Source: Asaia bogorensis (GTDB lineage: Bacteria; Pseudomonadota; Alphaproteobacteria; Reyranellales; Reyranellaceae). Taken from it: DNA of 64,000 bases. Positions 34,157-41,890 of the stretch are shown here, one piece after another (position 1 is the first letter of the stretch; each line of letters starts with the position of its first letter). A model generated the notes under the pieces. The model had not been told where the DNA came from and ran no database searches. It worked only from the letters and a program-made list of their open reading frames with translations. The stretch covers positions 52,453-116,452 of the forward strand of contig CAMDCE010000008.1 in the NCBI GenBank assembly GCA_945889625.1. The letters are read 5' to 3'. Position numbers and translations under genes: made by a program.

Positions 34157-35005
34157 ATGCTGAAGAACTCGCTCGGCCTGCGCGCGGCCCTGCTGTCGCT
34201 GCTGATCTTCGCAGCCATCGTCGGGCTCTGGCAGATCGCCGCCCAGCCGGTGGCCAGCAGCGGCGCGGTGGTTGATCCCGAATACGCCAAGCTGGTTGGC
34301 GCCGCTGCGGCAACGGGTTCCAAGTCGGCGATGCCGACCCCGTCCGACATCGGCGCCACCTTGTGGAAGCACCTGCTCGACCCTTTCTACATTCGCGGCT
34401 CCAACGACAAGGGCATCGGCATCCAGCTCGCCTATTCGCTGGGCCGCGTGCTGCTGGGCTTTGCGCTGGCGGCCCTCGTCGCCGTGCCGCTCGGCTTCCT
34501 GATCGGCATGTCGCCGCTGGTCTATCGCGCGCTCGATCCCTTCATCCAGGTGCTGAAGCCGGTCTCGCCGCTCGCCTGGATGCCGCTCGCGCTCTACACC
34601 ATCAAGGACTCAGCCATCTCCTCGATCTTCGTGATCTTCATCTGCTCGGTCTGGCCGATGCTGATCAACACCGCCTTCGGCGTGGCGGGCGTCCGCCGGG
34701 AATGGCTGAACGTCTCGCGCACGCTCGAGGTCGGGCCGTTCCGCACCGCCTTCAAGGTCATCCTGCCGGCCGCGGCGCCCACCATCATGACCGGAATGCG
34801 CATCTCCGTCGGCATCGCCTGGCTGGTGATCGTGGCGGCCGAGATGCTGGTCGGCGGCACCGGCATCGGCTACTTCGTGTGGAACGAGTGGAATAATCTC
34901 TCGATCGCCAACATCATCACCGCGATCCTGCTGATCGGCCTGGTCGGCCTGGTGCTCGACCAGGCGCTGGCGTATCTCGCCAAGCTCGTGACCTATCCGG
35001 AGTAG
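34157..35005 (+). CDS. Cyanate/nitrate-type ABC transporter permease
   Basis: A 282-aa integral membrane protein of the NrtB/SsuC family with about six helices. The cytoplasmic EAA loop is GVRREWLNVSRTLEVGPFRT followed by KVILPAAAPTIMTGMRISVG. The N-terminal helix is LRAALLSLLIFAAIVGLWQI. A periplasmic stretch of about 70 residues (SSGAVVDPEYAKLVGAAAAT...) follows it and is typical of NrtB. ATG 34157 is preferred to GTG 34151 because GAGG is eight bases upstream. Confidence 0.9.
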   Translation: MLKNSLGLRAALLSLLIFAAIVGLWQIAAQPVASSGAVVDPEYAKLVGAAAATGSKSAMPTPSDIGATLWKHLLDPFYIRGSNDKGIGIQLAYSLGRVLLGFALAALVAVPLGFLIGMSPLVYRALDPFIQVLKPVSPLAWMPLALYTIKDSAISSIFVIFICSVWPMLINTAFGVAGVRREWLNVSRTLEVGPFRTAFKVILPAAAPTIMTGMRISVGIAWLVIVAAEMLVGGTGIGYFVWNEWNNLSIANIITAILLIGLVGLVLDQALAYLAKLVTYPE

Positions 35006-35011
35006 TCCGCG

Positions 35012-35917
35012 ATGCTGCAGCGTCCGCTCATCAGCATAGAGGGCCTGTCCCGCCGCTTCGGCGATTCCGCGCAACCGGCCGTCTTCGAGGACATCTGGTT
35101 CGGCGTCGACAAGGGCGAGTTCTGCTGCCTGATCGGCCATTCCGGCTGCGGAAAGACCACCATCCTGAACGTGCTGGCCGGTCTCGACCAGCCGACCGAA
35201 GGCGCGGTGATCGTCGACAACCGCGAGATCGACGGGCCGAGCCTCGACCGCGCCGTGATCTTCCAGGGCCACGCCCTGCTGCCGTGGCTCACCGTGATGG
35301 GCAACATCGCGTTTGCCGTGACCTCGCGCTGGCCGTCGTGGGACCGCGCCAAGGTCCGCGACCATGCCGCCAAGTTCGTCGAGCTGGTCGGATTGCAGGG
35401 CGCGGAAGGCAAGCGGCCGGCCCAGCTTTCGGGCGGCATGAAGCAGCGGGTCGGCATCGCCCGCGCCTTGTCGATCCAGCCCAAGATGCTGTTGATGGAC
35501 GAGCCGTTCAGCGCGCTCGATGCGCTGACCCGAGGCATGCTGCAGGACGAGGTGCTGCGCATCTGCGTCGCCACCAACCAGACCGTGTTCATGATCACCC
35601 ACGATGTCGATGAGGCGATCCTGCTCGCCGACAAGATCGTGCTGATGACCAACGGGCCGGGCGCCAAGATCGCCGAGATCGTGGTCAACACGATGCCGAG
35701 GAACGAACGGCACCGGAACGACCTGCATCGCCATCCGCAGTACTACGCCATCCGCAATCATCTGGTGGAGTTCCTGGTCAACCGCTCCAGGGGCTTCGAC
35801 CAGGAGATCGCCGGACATGGCTACGACCCGCGCCGCATCAAGCTGGTGAAGCCGGGTCTGGCGGCGGTCAATCCGCCGGCGGAGATCGTGCCTTTGACAA
35901 CGGGGAGAAGACAATGA
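35012..35917 (+). CDS. Cyanate/nitrate-type ABC transporter ATP-binding protein
   Basis: A 301-aa NrtD/TauB-type ATPase. Walker A is GHSGCGKTT (about residues 46-54), Q-loop VIFQGHALLPWLTVMGNIAF, signature QLSGGMKQR, Walker B LLMDEPFSALDALTR and switch His MITHDVDEAILLA. The C-terminal 60 residues (IRNHLVEFLVNRSRGFDQEI...) are longer than in SsuB and usual for NrtD/CynD. Six bases after the permease stop; overlaps cynS by four bases (ATGA). Confidence 0.93.
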   Translation: MLQRPLISIEGLSRRFGDSAQPAVFEDIWFGVDKGEFCCLIGHSGCGKTTILNVLAGLDQPTEGAVIVDNREIDGPSLDRAVIFQGHALLPWLTVMGNIAFAVTSRWPSWDRAKVRDHAAKFVELVGLQGAEGKRPAQLSGGMKQRVGIARALSIQPKMLLMDEPFSALDALTRGMLQDEVLRICVATNQTVFMITHDVDEAILLADKIVLMTNGPGAKIAEIVVNTMPRNERHRNDLHRHPQYYAIRNHLVEFLVNRSRGFDQEIAGHGYDPRRIKLVKPGLAAVNPPAEIVPLTTGRRQ

Positions 35918-36360
35918 AACGGGCTGAAGTCACCGAGAAGATCTTGTCCGCCAAGCGGATGAAGGAACTCACGTGGGACGAGATCGCCAAGAAGATCGGT
36001 GGCGCCTCGAAGATCATCGTCACGGCGGCCTGCATGGGCCAGATGAAGATGACCAAGGACCAGGCGACCAAGGCCGGCAAGCTGTTCGGGCTCGGCAAGG
36101 AAGAGGTGCTGCTGCTCCAGGAGGTGCCCTATCGCGGCTCGTTGCCCCAGGTGCCGCCGACCGACCCGCTGATCTACCGCTTCTACGAGCTGGTGCAGGT
36201 CTACGGCACGACCTGGAAGGAACTCATCCAGGAGGAATTCGGCGACGGCATCATGAGCGCCATCGACTTCGACATGACCATGGAGCGCCAGCCCGACCAG
36301 AAGGGCGACCGCGTGAAGATCGCCATGTCGGGCAAGTTCCTGGGCTACAAGACCTACTGA
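35914..36360 (+). CDS. cynS: Cyanate hydratase (cyanase)
   Basis: Cyanase turns cyanate and bicarbonate into ammonia and CO2, supplying nitrogen. The 148-aa product has the N-terminal helical domain (LTWDEIAKKIGGASKIIVTA) and the C-terminal catalytic domain. Catalytic residues are Arg89 and Glu92 (LIYRFYELVQVYG) and Ser115 (GDGIMSAIDF), matching Arg96, Glu99 and Ser122 of the E. coli enzyme. It closes the operon behind a sigma-54 promoter, a sensible arrangement for nitrogen scavenging. No intact cynT (carbonic anhydrase) is in the operon; a broken one lies 3.1 kb downstream. Codons 94-149 are duplicated at 39829-39996. Confidence 0.97.
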   Translation: MKRAEVTEKILSAKRMKELTWDEIAKKIGGASKIIVTAACMGQMKMTKDQATKAGKLFGLGKEEVLLLQEVPYRGSLPQVPPTDPLIYRFYELVQVYGTTWKELIQEEFGDGIMSAIDFDMTMERQPDQKGDRVKIAMSGKFLGYKTY

Positions 36361-36675
36361 AGCGCGATGACTTTCACTCGAAATGCGCCGTCGGCCGAAG
36401 CAAAGTCATCGCGCTGTAGAGCGTGAACCCATAATCCGCCGGCGTTGACCGACGCCCGCCTTGGTACGCGTTGCGGACTCGAGGGGGGCTTCCGCCACTT
36501 GCCCGAAGAGGCCTGCCCCTCTCGAAGCTTGTCGAGGAAAGGCATGAGGGCTGTCAGAATGGTCTGTTGATCCAGGTCAAGGCCGCTGATCGGGCTTGTC
36601 GCATATCTTTGATGCGAAACGGGGGCGTGTTCGTCCAGCGTTGCGTTTGGTCGATGCGCAGCAAGGATCTCATAG
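36361..36675. other. Gap after cynS with an inverted repeat
   Basis: The first 57 bases hold a perfect 14-base inverted repeat, AGCGCGATGACTTT at 36361-36374 with AAAGTCATCGCGCT at 36402-36415, directly after the cynS stop; it is a likely transcript end. The remaining 260 bases contain no credible gene. Open frames that cross it on both strands have no recognisable composition. The promoter of the TPR gene should be at the right end. Confidence 0.5.
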
Positions 36676-38007
36676 ATGACCCACACAAGTTCGCTAGTGA
36701 AAGTCTTGGTGGCGTGCATGGTTGGCTCAGCCACAGCCTTGCACCTGGATCCGGCTCTCGCGGCCGATCCCGCAAAGCCATCGGTTGCGGCGAACGCGCC
36801 GGCCGACGATTGCCTTCAAAGCGGCTCTCAGGGCAGCGTTCCAAGCAGCCGCACGAGTATCGAGCAGCGGATAGTCGCCTGTTCCAATGCGATCCAGTCG
36901 CGAAAACTGACGACCGCCCAGCTTGCGGTCGCTCGCCTCAATCGAGGCGCCGCCCGTATGGCGTTGGGCGAGACGATCCTGGCCAGTGGCGATTATCGGG
37001 AAGCCTTGAGGCACTACGACAATGCGATCGATTCCAATGCGCCCGATGCCATGGCTCTCTATCGGCGCGGTGTTGCCCAGTATGGGCTGGGCCAAACCGA
37101 CAGGGCGCTGGCGGACTTCAGTGCAGCGATCCGGCTCGATCCCAAGGAACCCCTCTCGTACTTCGAGCGCGCGATCCTGCTGGCTGCGCGCAAGCGGGCT
37201 TACGACCGGGCGGTTGCCGATTTCGACAAAGTGCTGGTTCTTGTGCCGGATGACATTGGCACCCTGATTCGTCGTGGCGATGCCCACGGGCAGATGGGCG
37301 ACTTTGGTCGCGCCCTTGCCGACCTCGACCGCGCCGTCAGGTTGGCACCCGACAGTGCGCACGCCTACGTCTACCGCGGCCGGGCCAAGAGCAGACGGGG
37401 TGACATCGCCGCCGCTCTGAGCGACTACGATGCCGCGATCGGGCTCGATCCCCGCAACGTCGAGGCTCTCATCAGCCGCGCTGCGCTCTATTCCACCAAT
37501 CGCCGGGAAGATCTGGCCGTCCGCGATCTCGACACCGCGATCGCCATCGACGGCAACAACCCGATCGCCCGTTACAATCGCGGCTACGCCTACTTCGCCA
37601 AGCGGCAGTACAATGCGGCGATCGCCGATTACAGTGCAGCCATTCAGCTCGATCCCGACATGGGTGTGGCCTACAACAACCGCTGCCTGACCCGGACGAT
37701 CGCCGGCATCGATCTTGTCGGAGCGCTGTCGGATTGCGACAGGGCATTGAAGACCGATCCGACCAATCTCGACATCCGCGAGACGCGCGGCTTCATCTAC
37801 CTGAAGCTCGGTGATCCGGCGCTCTCAATCGTGGAGTACAATGCAGCCTTGAGTGTGGATCCCAACCGCGCCATTGCCCTACATGGCCGCGGCCTGGCCA
37901 AGATATTGATGGGCCAGAGGAAGGACGGCGATGCCGATCAAGCTGCCGCGCTGGCCCTCAATCCTTCGGTCAAGACCCAGTTCGCGACATACGGCGTGAC
38001 CGAGTAG
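36676..38007 (+). CDS. Exported TPR-repeat protein
   Basis: A 443-aa protein with a signal peptide (MTHTSSLVKVLVACMVGSAT, cleavage near ALAADP) followed by about nine to ten tetratricopeptide units from about residue 95 to 430. Repeats read like ALYRRGVAQYGLGQTDRALA, DFSAAIRLDPKEPLSYFERA and ARYNRGYAYFAKRQYNAAIA. TPR arrays bind partners and have no catalysis; the partner is unknown. The N-terminal segment has a Cys pair (DDCLQSG and IVACSNAI) that may form a disulfide. It stands alone within the patch bounded by the cynS duplication. Confidence 0.85.
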   Translation: MTHTSSLVKVLVACMVGSATALHLDPALAADPAKPSVAANAPADDCLQSGSQGSVPSSRTSIEQRIVACSNAIQSRKLTTAQLAVARLNRGAARMALGETILASGDYREALRHYDNAIDSNAPDAMALYRRGVAQYGLGQTDRALADFSAAIRLDPKEPLSYFERAILLAARKRAYDRAVADFDKVLVLVPDDIGTLIRRGDAHGQMGDFGRALADLDRAVRLAPDSAHAYVYRGRAKSRRGDIAAALSDYDAAIGLDPRNVEALISRAALYSTNRREDLAVRDLDTAIAIDGNNPIARYNRGYAYFAKRQYNAAIADYSAAIQLDPDMGVAYNNRCLTRTIAGIDLVGALSDCDRALKTDPTNLDIRETRGFIYLKLGDPALSIVEYNAALSVDPNRAIALHGRGLAKILMGQRKDGDADQAAALALNPSVKTQFATYGVTE

Positions 38008-38062
38008 TCCTGGGGCCCCGCGTTCACAAAGATCTTCGCAAGTAGACGAAGCGGAATGAGCC

Positions 38063-39292
38063 TCAATGTGGCAATGCCGGATTGATCACTTCATTGCGGT
38101 CGCGACGAGGCAGGCCGCGACAACTTTCATCGGCCGACCGCAGCGCCGGCATCGTGCTGCCACCTGATTGTGCCTGGACGACCAGGTCGTAGCCGTCGGG
38201 ATCGTCCGGCGGAAGGCTCACCACGCACGCGACCTTGGAAAAGAGCGCTTGCTCGGAAGTGGGATCAATACTGGAGAGGTGGGCCGAGACCTGGAATATC
38301 GCTCCGGTAAGATTCGGCAGCGGAAGGCCTGCTGCCTTGAGATCGGCGTACAAATTCTTGGCTGCTTCCTCGTTTCGCAAGTACTCGTCGGAACCGAGAC
38401 GCGACGCCAGGCTGCTCTTCCCTCCGATGACGCCTCCGCCCAAGCCGCCCCCTTGCAGGAAGCCTGGTTCCCCCACGACCCCGAGCCACCAGACATGCCT
38501 CTGGACATATCTCAGGAGGAGGCGTCGCGCCTGGCTCTCCGTCAGGGGGCTGCCGCGCATTGGAGTGTCCGGGTCGCGCCAGCGAGTCGCATGGCTGCAG
38601 GCGTTGGCCGCCTGTTCCGCGGGGTTGGCCGTGGAGCGCCCAAGGCCGATCGGGCAGATGTGGGCGACCAGGAATTTCTCGACAGTGTCGATGTAGGTGA
38701 ATCGTCCGGCGGGAAGGCCCGTCAACATGAGACGGTAGGCGGGCTCGACACCCATTCGAATCGAATAGTCCACCAGGCTCTGGACAGGATAGTTCGGCGC
38801 TGGCTCGCCGGGAGCCGGCTTGCTGTAGTAGTTGCGAAAGCCGATCGCCCCGCCGATTTCGATATAACGGCGCGGCAACGGCGCTTCGGTTCCGCGCCTC
38901 CCTGAGCTGCCGCCGAGAAAGGCGAGAACGCACGCAGACAGGCACTGGTTGCCTTTGCGCACGACGGTAGCGACATGGAAATCCCTGAACAGATAGCCCA
39001 CCATCATCGCTTCGTAGTAGTCGCCCCCCGTGCCGTTCAACTCGGCGACGATCAGGGCCTTGCTCGGCATGGTGGTCGGAGCCGTCAGGTCGAGCAGAAT
39101 GACACGCAACTTGTTGGCGTCACCCGGTTCGATCGAGCCGGTCAGGCTAATCGTGCGAAACACCGGCGACAGATCGGGCGTCGCATAGACCGAGGCTTCG
39201 GGCGCAACTGTGATGGTGGCGCCGTACGCCGCTGGAAACAACGACAGTGAAAACGTCACGGTCAGGAGATGCCTGAACAGCCTTCGAAGCAT
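38063..39292 (-). CDS. Exported ClpP/crotonase-fold-like protein of unknown function
   Basis: A 409-aa protein with a signal peptide (MLRRLFRHLLTVTFSLSLFP, cleavage near AYGA). Residues of about 70-140 carry a periplasmic ClpP-like pattern: LIVAELNGTGGDYYEAMMVG then ATVVRKGNQCLSACVLAFLG. In such proteins the GNxCxSAC stretch holds the position of the nucleophilic Ser; here Ser is in LSAC. The rest, including WRDPDTPMRGSPLTESQARR, is unfamiliar. Start at 39292 is chosen because it begins the signal; a longer frame adds 16 unlikely residues. It converges with the TPR gene. Confidence 0.7.
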   Translation of the reverse strand: MLRRLFRHLLTVTFSLSLFPAAYGATITVAPEASVYATPDLSPVFRTISLTGSIEPGDANKLRVILLDLTAPTTMPSKALIVAELNGTGGDYYEAMMVGYLFRDFHVATVVRKGNQCLSACVLAFLGGSSGRRGTEAPLPRRYIEIGGAIGFRNYYSKPAPGEPAPNYPVQSLVDYSIRMGVEPAYRLMLTGLPAGRFTYIDTVEKFLVAHICPIGLGRSTANPAEQAANACSHATRWRDPDTPMRGSPLTESQARRLLLRYVQRHVWWLGVVGEPGFLQGGGLGGGVIGGKSSLASRLGSDEYLRNEEAAKNLYADLKAAGLPLPNLTGAIFQVSAHLSSIDPTSEQALFSKVACVVSLPPDDPDGYDLVVQAQSGGSTMPALRSADESCRGLPRRDRNEVINPALPH

Positions 39293-39458
39293 CGCGATGA
39301 TTCTCCAGATGCCGCTTGCCTTCCCCGCAAGCGATAGCAATTTCCAAGTCGGCTCCTGACCCCAGCCAGGAAGACAACAACACCATACGCGACTTCGTCA
39401 GGTTCGTGGAGCCTCCCTGAGCCCCGACCCGGGCGCTCTGGGGCGAACGCGTTGGACC

Positions 39459-39811
39459 GGCGGGGCCATGAAGGCGACGATGAACGCCGAATGGGTATGG
39501 GCACCCTCAACCTCGGCAGGTGGCTGCATCATGCCGACGCCGCTGCGTTCCGGCTTGCTCGCGAAGGGCCTCTCGACCGTTCGCTGCCGCCGCATGGCCA
39601 GCTGTCGCAGCTCAATGTGCTGACGCAACTCGACCATCTGAGGACATATCCTGTTGTTCGTGAGCAGGCCGACTGGGGGCTGCTGCTGGAGTTGAATGGC
39701 TGGCGGTTCGACATAAGCACCGGCGAAATGCATACATGGCAGGAGGAGCAGCAGCGCTTTGTGCGGATCGATCGCGTATTCGCCGAAGCGCAAGCCATCA
39801 AACCCGAGTAG
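39459..39811 (+). pseudogene. Frameshifted, truncated beta-carbonic anhydrase (cynT-like remnant)
   Basis: The C-terminal part of a beta-carbonic anhydrase is readable in one frame: LGRWLHHADAAAFRLAREGP, then LNVLTQLDHLRTYPVVREQA and LELNGWRFDISTGEMHTW up to the stop at 39809-39811. Just upstream, in another frame, are the residues GGAMKATMN (39459-39485), matching the HxxCGAMKA region of the family. A frameshift near 39486-39495 separates them, and in GGAMKA the cysteine zinc ligand is replaced. The N-terminal half with the CxDSR site is absent. Beta-carbonic anhydrase (CynT) normally partners cyanase, and a cyanase fragment follows directly. Confidence 0.75.
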
Positions 39812-39828
39812 AGGGACGATGCCCGGAC

Positions 39829-39996
39829 GTGCAGGTCTACGGCACGACCTGGAAGGAACTCAGCCAGGAGGAGTTCGGCGACGGCATCATGAGCGCCATC
39901 GACTTCGACATGACCATGGAGCGCCAGCCCGACCAGAAGGGCGACCGCGTGAAGATCGCCATGTCGGGCAAGTTCCTGGGCTACAAGACGTACTGA
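39829..39996 (+). pseudogene. 3' fragment of cynS (168-bp direct repeat)
   Basis: These 168 bases repeat positions 36193-36360, the last 55 codons and stop of cynS, with three differences: ATC to AGC (Ile to Ser), GAA to GAG and ACC to ACG. The fragment starts at Val94, so it lacks catalytic Arg89 and Glu92 and cannot be active. No start codon in frame with a ribosome site precedes it. It lies 17 bases after the broken carbonic anhydrase, the usual cynT-cynS order. Confidence 0.92.
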
Positions 39997-40009
39997 CAGG
40001 CAAAGCCTG

Positions 40010-40078
40010 TCATCCTGAGCGTAGCGAAGGATCTCGTGCCCGTTGAAGCGGCGATGAGGTCCTTCGCTTCGCTCAGGC
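40010..40078. repeat. REP-like palindrome, GTCATCCTGAGCGTAGCGAAGG type
   Basis: The left arm (GTCATCCTGAGCGTAGCGAA, from about 40012) and a right arm complementary to CTTCGCTTCGCTCAGG (about 40063-40078) form an imperfect hairpin just downstream of the cynS fragment. The same words occur at 43940-44007 and in 22122-22235, marking a dispersed repeat family of this genome. Confidence 0.65.
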
Positions 40079-40098
40079 CGACAGAGCCAGCCCTTTTT

Positions 40099-40139
40099 GC
40101 ATCTCCATATATTGCGATATATGCAATATATGGAGATGC
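40099..40139. repeat. AT-rich perfect palindrome
   Basis: Two perfect 17-base arms, GCATCTCCATATATTGC (40099-40115) and its complement (40123-40139), flank the seven-base centre GATATAT. In a genome this GC-rich such a sequence stands out. It is 70 bp past the hyuB stop, but neither strand gives a T-run after the stem, so it is not a classical terminator. It could be a binding site or a cruciform. Confidence 0.7.
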
Positions 40140-40207
40140 TGGCACCGGTTGCGAAAAGTGACGCATATTTTTCCGTTATTTTGAGGGGAGTGGTTCCGCG
40201 ACCGGAA

Positions 40208-41890
40208 CTATTCGGCGGCGAGCTTCCGCGCGCTCCTCGGGTCGCGGGTGAGCATGCCGTCAGCGAGGTCGCGGTCGATCATCGCGTCGGGCCGCTCCTC
40301 GACCCGGCCGAAGCCGGCACCGCCGCCCACGAACATCTCCACCACGTCGCCCTTGCCGAGATCGACAGCGGCCTTGCTGCGCAGCTCCTCGACCGTGCCG
40401 TTGGCGCGATGGATGCGGCAGTAGCCGCGCTGGCCGGGCTCGCCGCCCTGCAGGCCCTCGGGCGCCAGGCGAAAGCGGTCGGAATAGACGGCGAGCTGGA
40501 CATCGTCGCGCAGGATCTCGCAGCGTCGCGTGAAGCCCGCGCCGCCGCGCCGCGCGCCCAGGCCGAACGAGTCGGGCGCCAGTTCGTAGCCGACGATGCG
40601 GAAGAAGTCGTAGTCGATGTCGAGCGATTCGACCGGCGCGTTGGAGCAGTTGCTGAGCGGCGAGTCGACGGCATCGCAGCCGTCGGCGCCCTTCGAGGCG
40701 CCGTAGCCGCCGCCGAAAATCTCGAGATAGACGCTGTAGCCCTTCTCGCCGAGGCGGCTAAGGCAAAACGCTGTGGTGCAGTCGAACCCGGTGGCGATTA
40801 CCTTGTCGGGCAGCGCCTGGGCCATCGCCTTCATCACCGCGTTGAAGGCGCGATAGGCCGGGATCATGCGCGCCCGCACCGGCGCCGGCGGCCGCGGGTT
40901 GAGCAGCGAGCCGTAGGGCACCTTGATCCTGATCGGCCGCGCCATGCCCTCGTTGTAGGGAATGTCCGGGCTGGTCAGCACCGACTTCACGCAGGAGAGC
41001 GCCGCCGACAGCGTGCTGGAATAGGGGCAGTTGAGGTTGCGCTTGACCTGCCCGCAGGTGCCTTCGAAATCGATCTCGACCGAGTCGTCGGCGATCGTGA
41101 CCTTGGCCTTCACCACCAGCGGCTCGTCGGTGAGCCCGTCGTCGTCGACAGCGTCCTCGCCGTAGAAGACGCCCTTGGGCGCCTGGGCGATGGCGGCGCG
41201 CACGCGGCGCTCGGAATAGTCCTGCATCTCCTGCATCGCCGCTTCGACCTTGGCCGTGCCATAGCGCTCGCACAGCTGCTTGACCCGCATCACGCCGATC
41301 GCATTGGCGGCGAACTGGGCGTTGAAGTCGCCGATGGTGAGGTCGGGCACGCGCACATTGGCGGTGACCAGCCGCTCGAACGAGCCGCCGTTCCAGTCGC
41401 GCTGGAAATCGTACTTGCTGGGCGGGAAGCGCAGGCCTTCCTGGTAGACATCCGAGGCGTGGATGTTGAGGCCGGGCGCGCCGCCGCCAAGGTCGAGATG
41501 GTGCGCCACCGAGGCGCCGAAGCCCACCACGCGACCCTCGACGAAGATCGGCGTGAAGATGAAAACGTCGGGAATGTGCTGGCCGCCCTCGAACGGGTCG
41601 TTGTTGATCAGGAAATCGCCTTCCTTCAGCGTCTCGGCCGGATGGCGCCTGAGGCAGGCACGCAGGGTTTCGCCGATCGGGCCCAATTGCATGGGAATGA
41701 GTTCGGCCTGGGCCACGGTGTTGCCGAAGCGGTCCATCAGGCCGGCCGAGCCGTCGCGCGCCTCGCGCAGGATGGTCGAGTAGGCCGAGCGGATCAGCTT
41801 CACGCCCATCTCGCGCGCCGAGGCGATCAGCGCCTGGCTGATGACGGCATAGTCGATCGGACCCAGCGTCGTTGGAGGTATGAGGCTCAT
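40208..41890 (-). CDS. Hydantoinase B / 5-oxoprolinase-type subunit
   Basis: A 560-aa HyuB-family protein. Seen are EMGVKLIRSAYSTILREARD, ALIGxxG-like NTVAQAELIPMQLGPIGETL, LKEGDFLINNDPFEGGQHIP (DPxxGGxHxPD motif) and VVGFGASVAHHLDLGGGAPG. The C-terminal ELRSKAAVDLGKGDVVEMFV and GGGAGFGRVEERP are also family-wide. With HyuA it would hydrolyse a cyclic imide or amide (hydantoin, 5-oxoproline) using ATP, or act as an acetone-carboxylase-like enzyme. ATG overlaps the hyuA stop by four bases. Exact substrate is open. Confidence 0.9.
   Translation of the reverse strand: MSLIPPTTLGPIDYAVISQALIASAREMGVKLIRSAYSTILREARDGSAGLMDRFGNTVAQAELIPMQLGPIGETLRACLRRHPAETLKEGDFLINNDPFEGGQHIPDVFIFTPIFVEGRVVGFGASVAHHLDLGGGAPGLNIHASDVYQEGLRFPPSKYDFQRDWNGGSFERLVTANVRVPDLTIGDFNAQFAANAIGVMRVKQLCERYGTAKVEAAMQEMQDYSERRVRAAIAQAPKGVFYGEDAVDDDGLTDEPLVVKAKVTIADDSVEIDFEGTCGQVKRNLNCPYSSTLSAALSCVKSVLTSPDIPYNEGMARPIRIKVPYGSLLNPRPPAPVRARMIPAYRAFNAVMKAMAQALPDKVIATGFDCTTAFCLSRLGEKGYSVYLEIFGGGYGASKGADGCDAVDSPLSNCSNAPVESLDIDYDFFRIVGYELAPDSFGLGARRGGAGFTRRCEILRDDVQLAVYSDRFRLAPEGLQGGEPGQRGYCRIHRANGTVEELRSKAAVDLGKGDVVEMFVGGGAGFGRVEERPDAMIDRDLADGMLTRDPRSARKLAAE

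Noticed and set aside
36354..36734. 126-aa minus-strand frame after cynS, possibly a transposase remnant
   Set aside because: No transposase motif could be identified, it overlaps the TPR start, and its end lies in an inverted repeat.
40099..40139. Palindrome as the hyuB terminator
   Set aside because: On the minus strand the stem is followed by A residues, not T.
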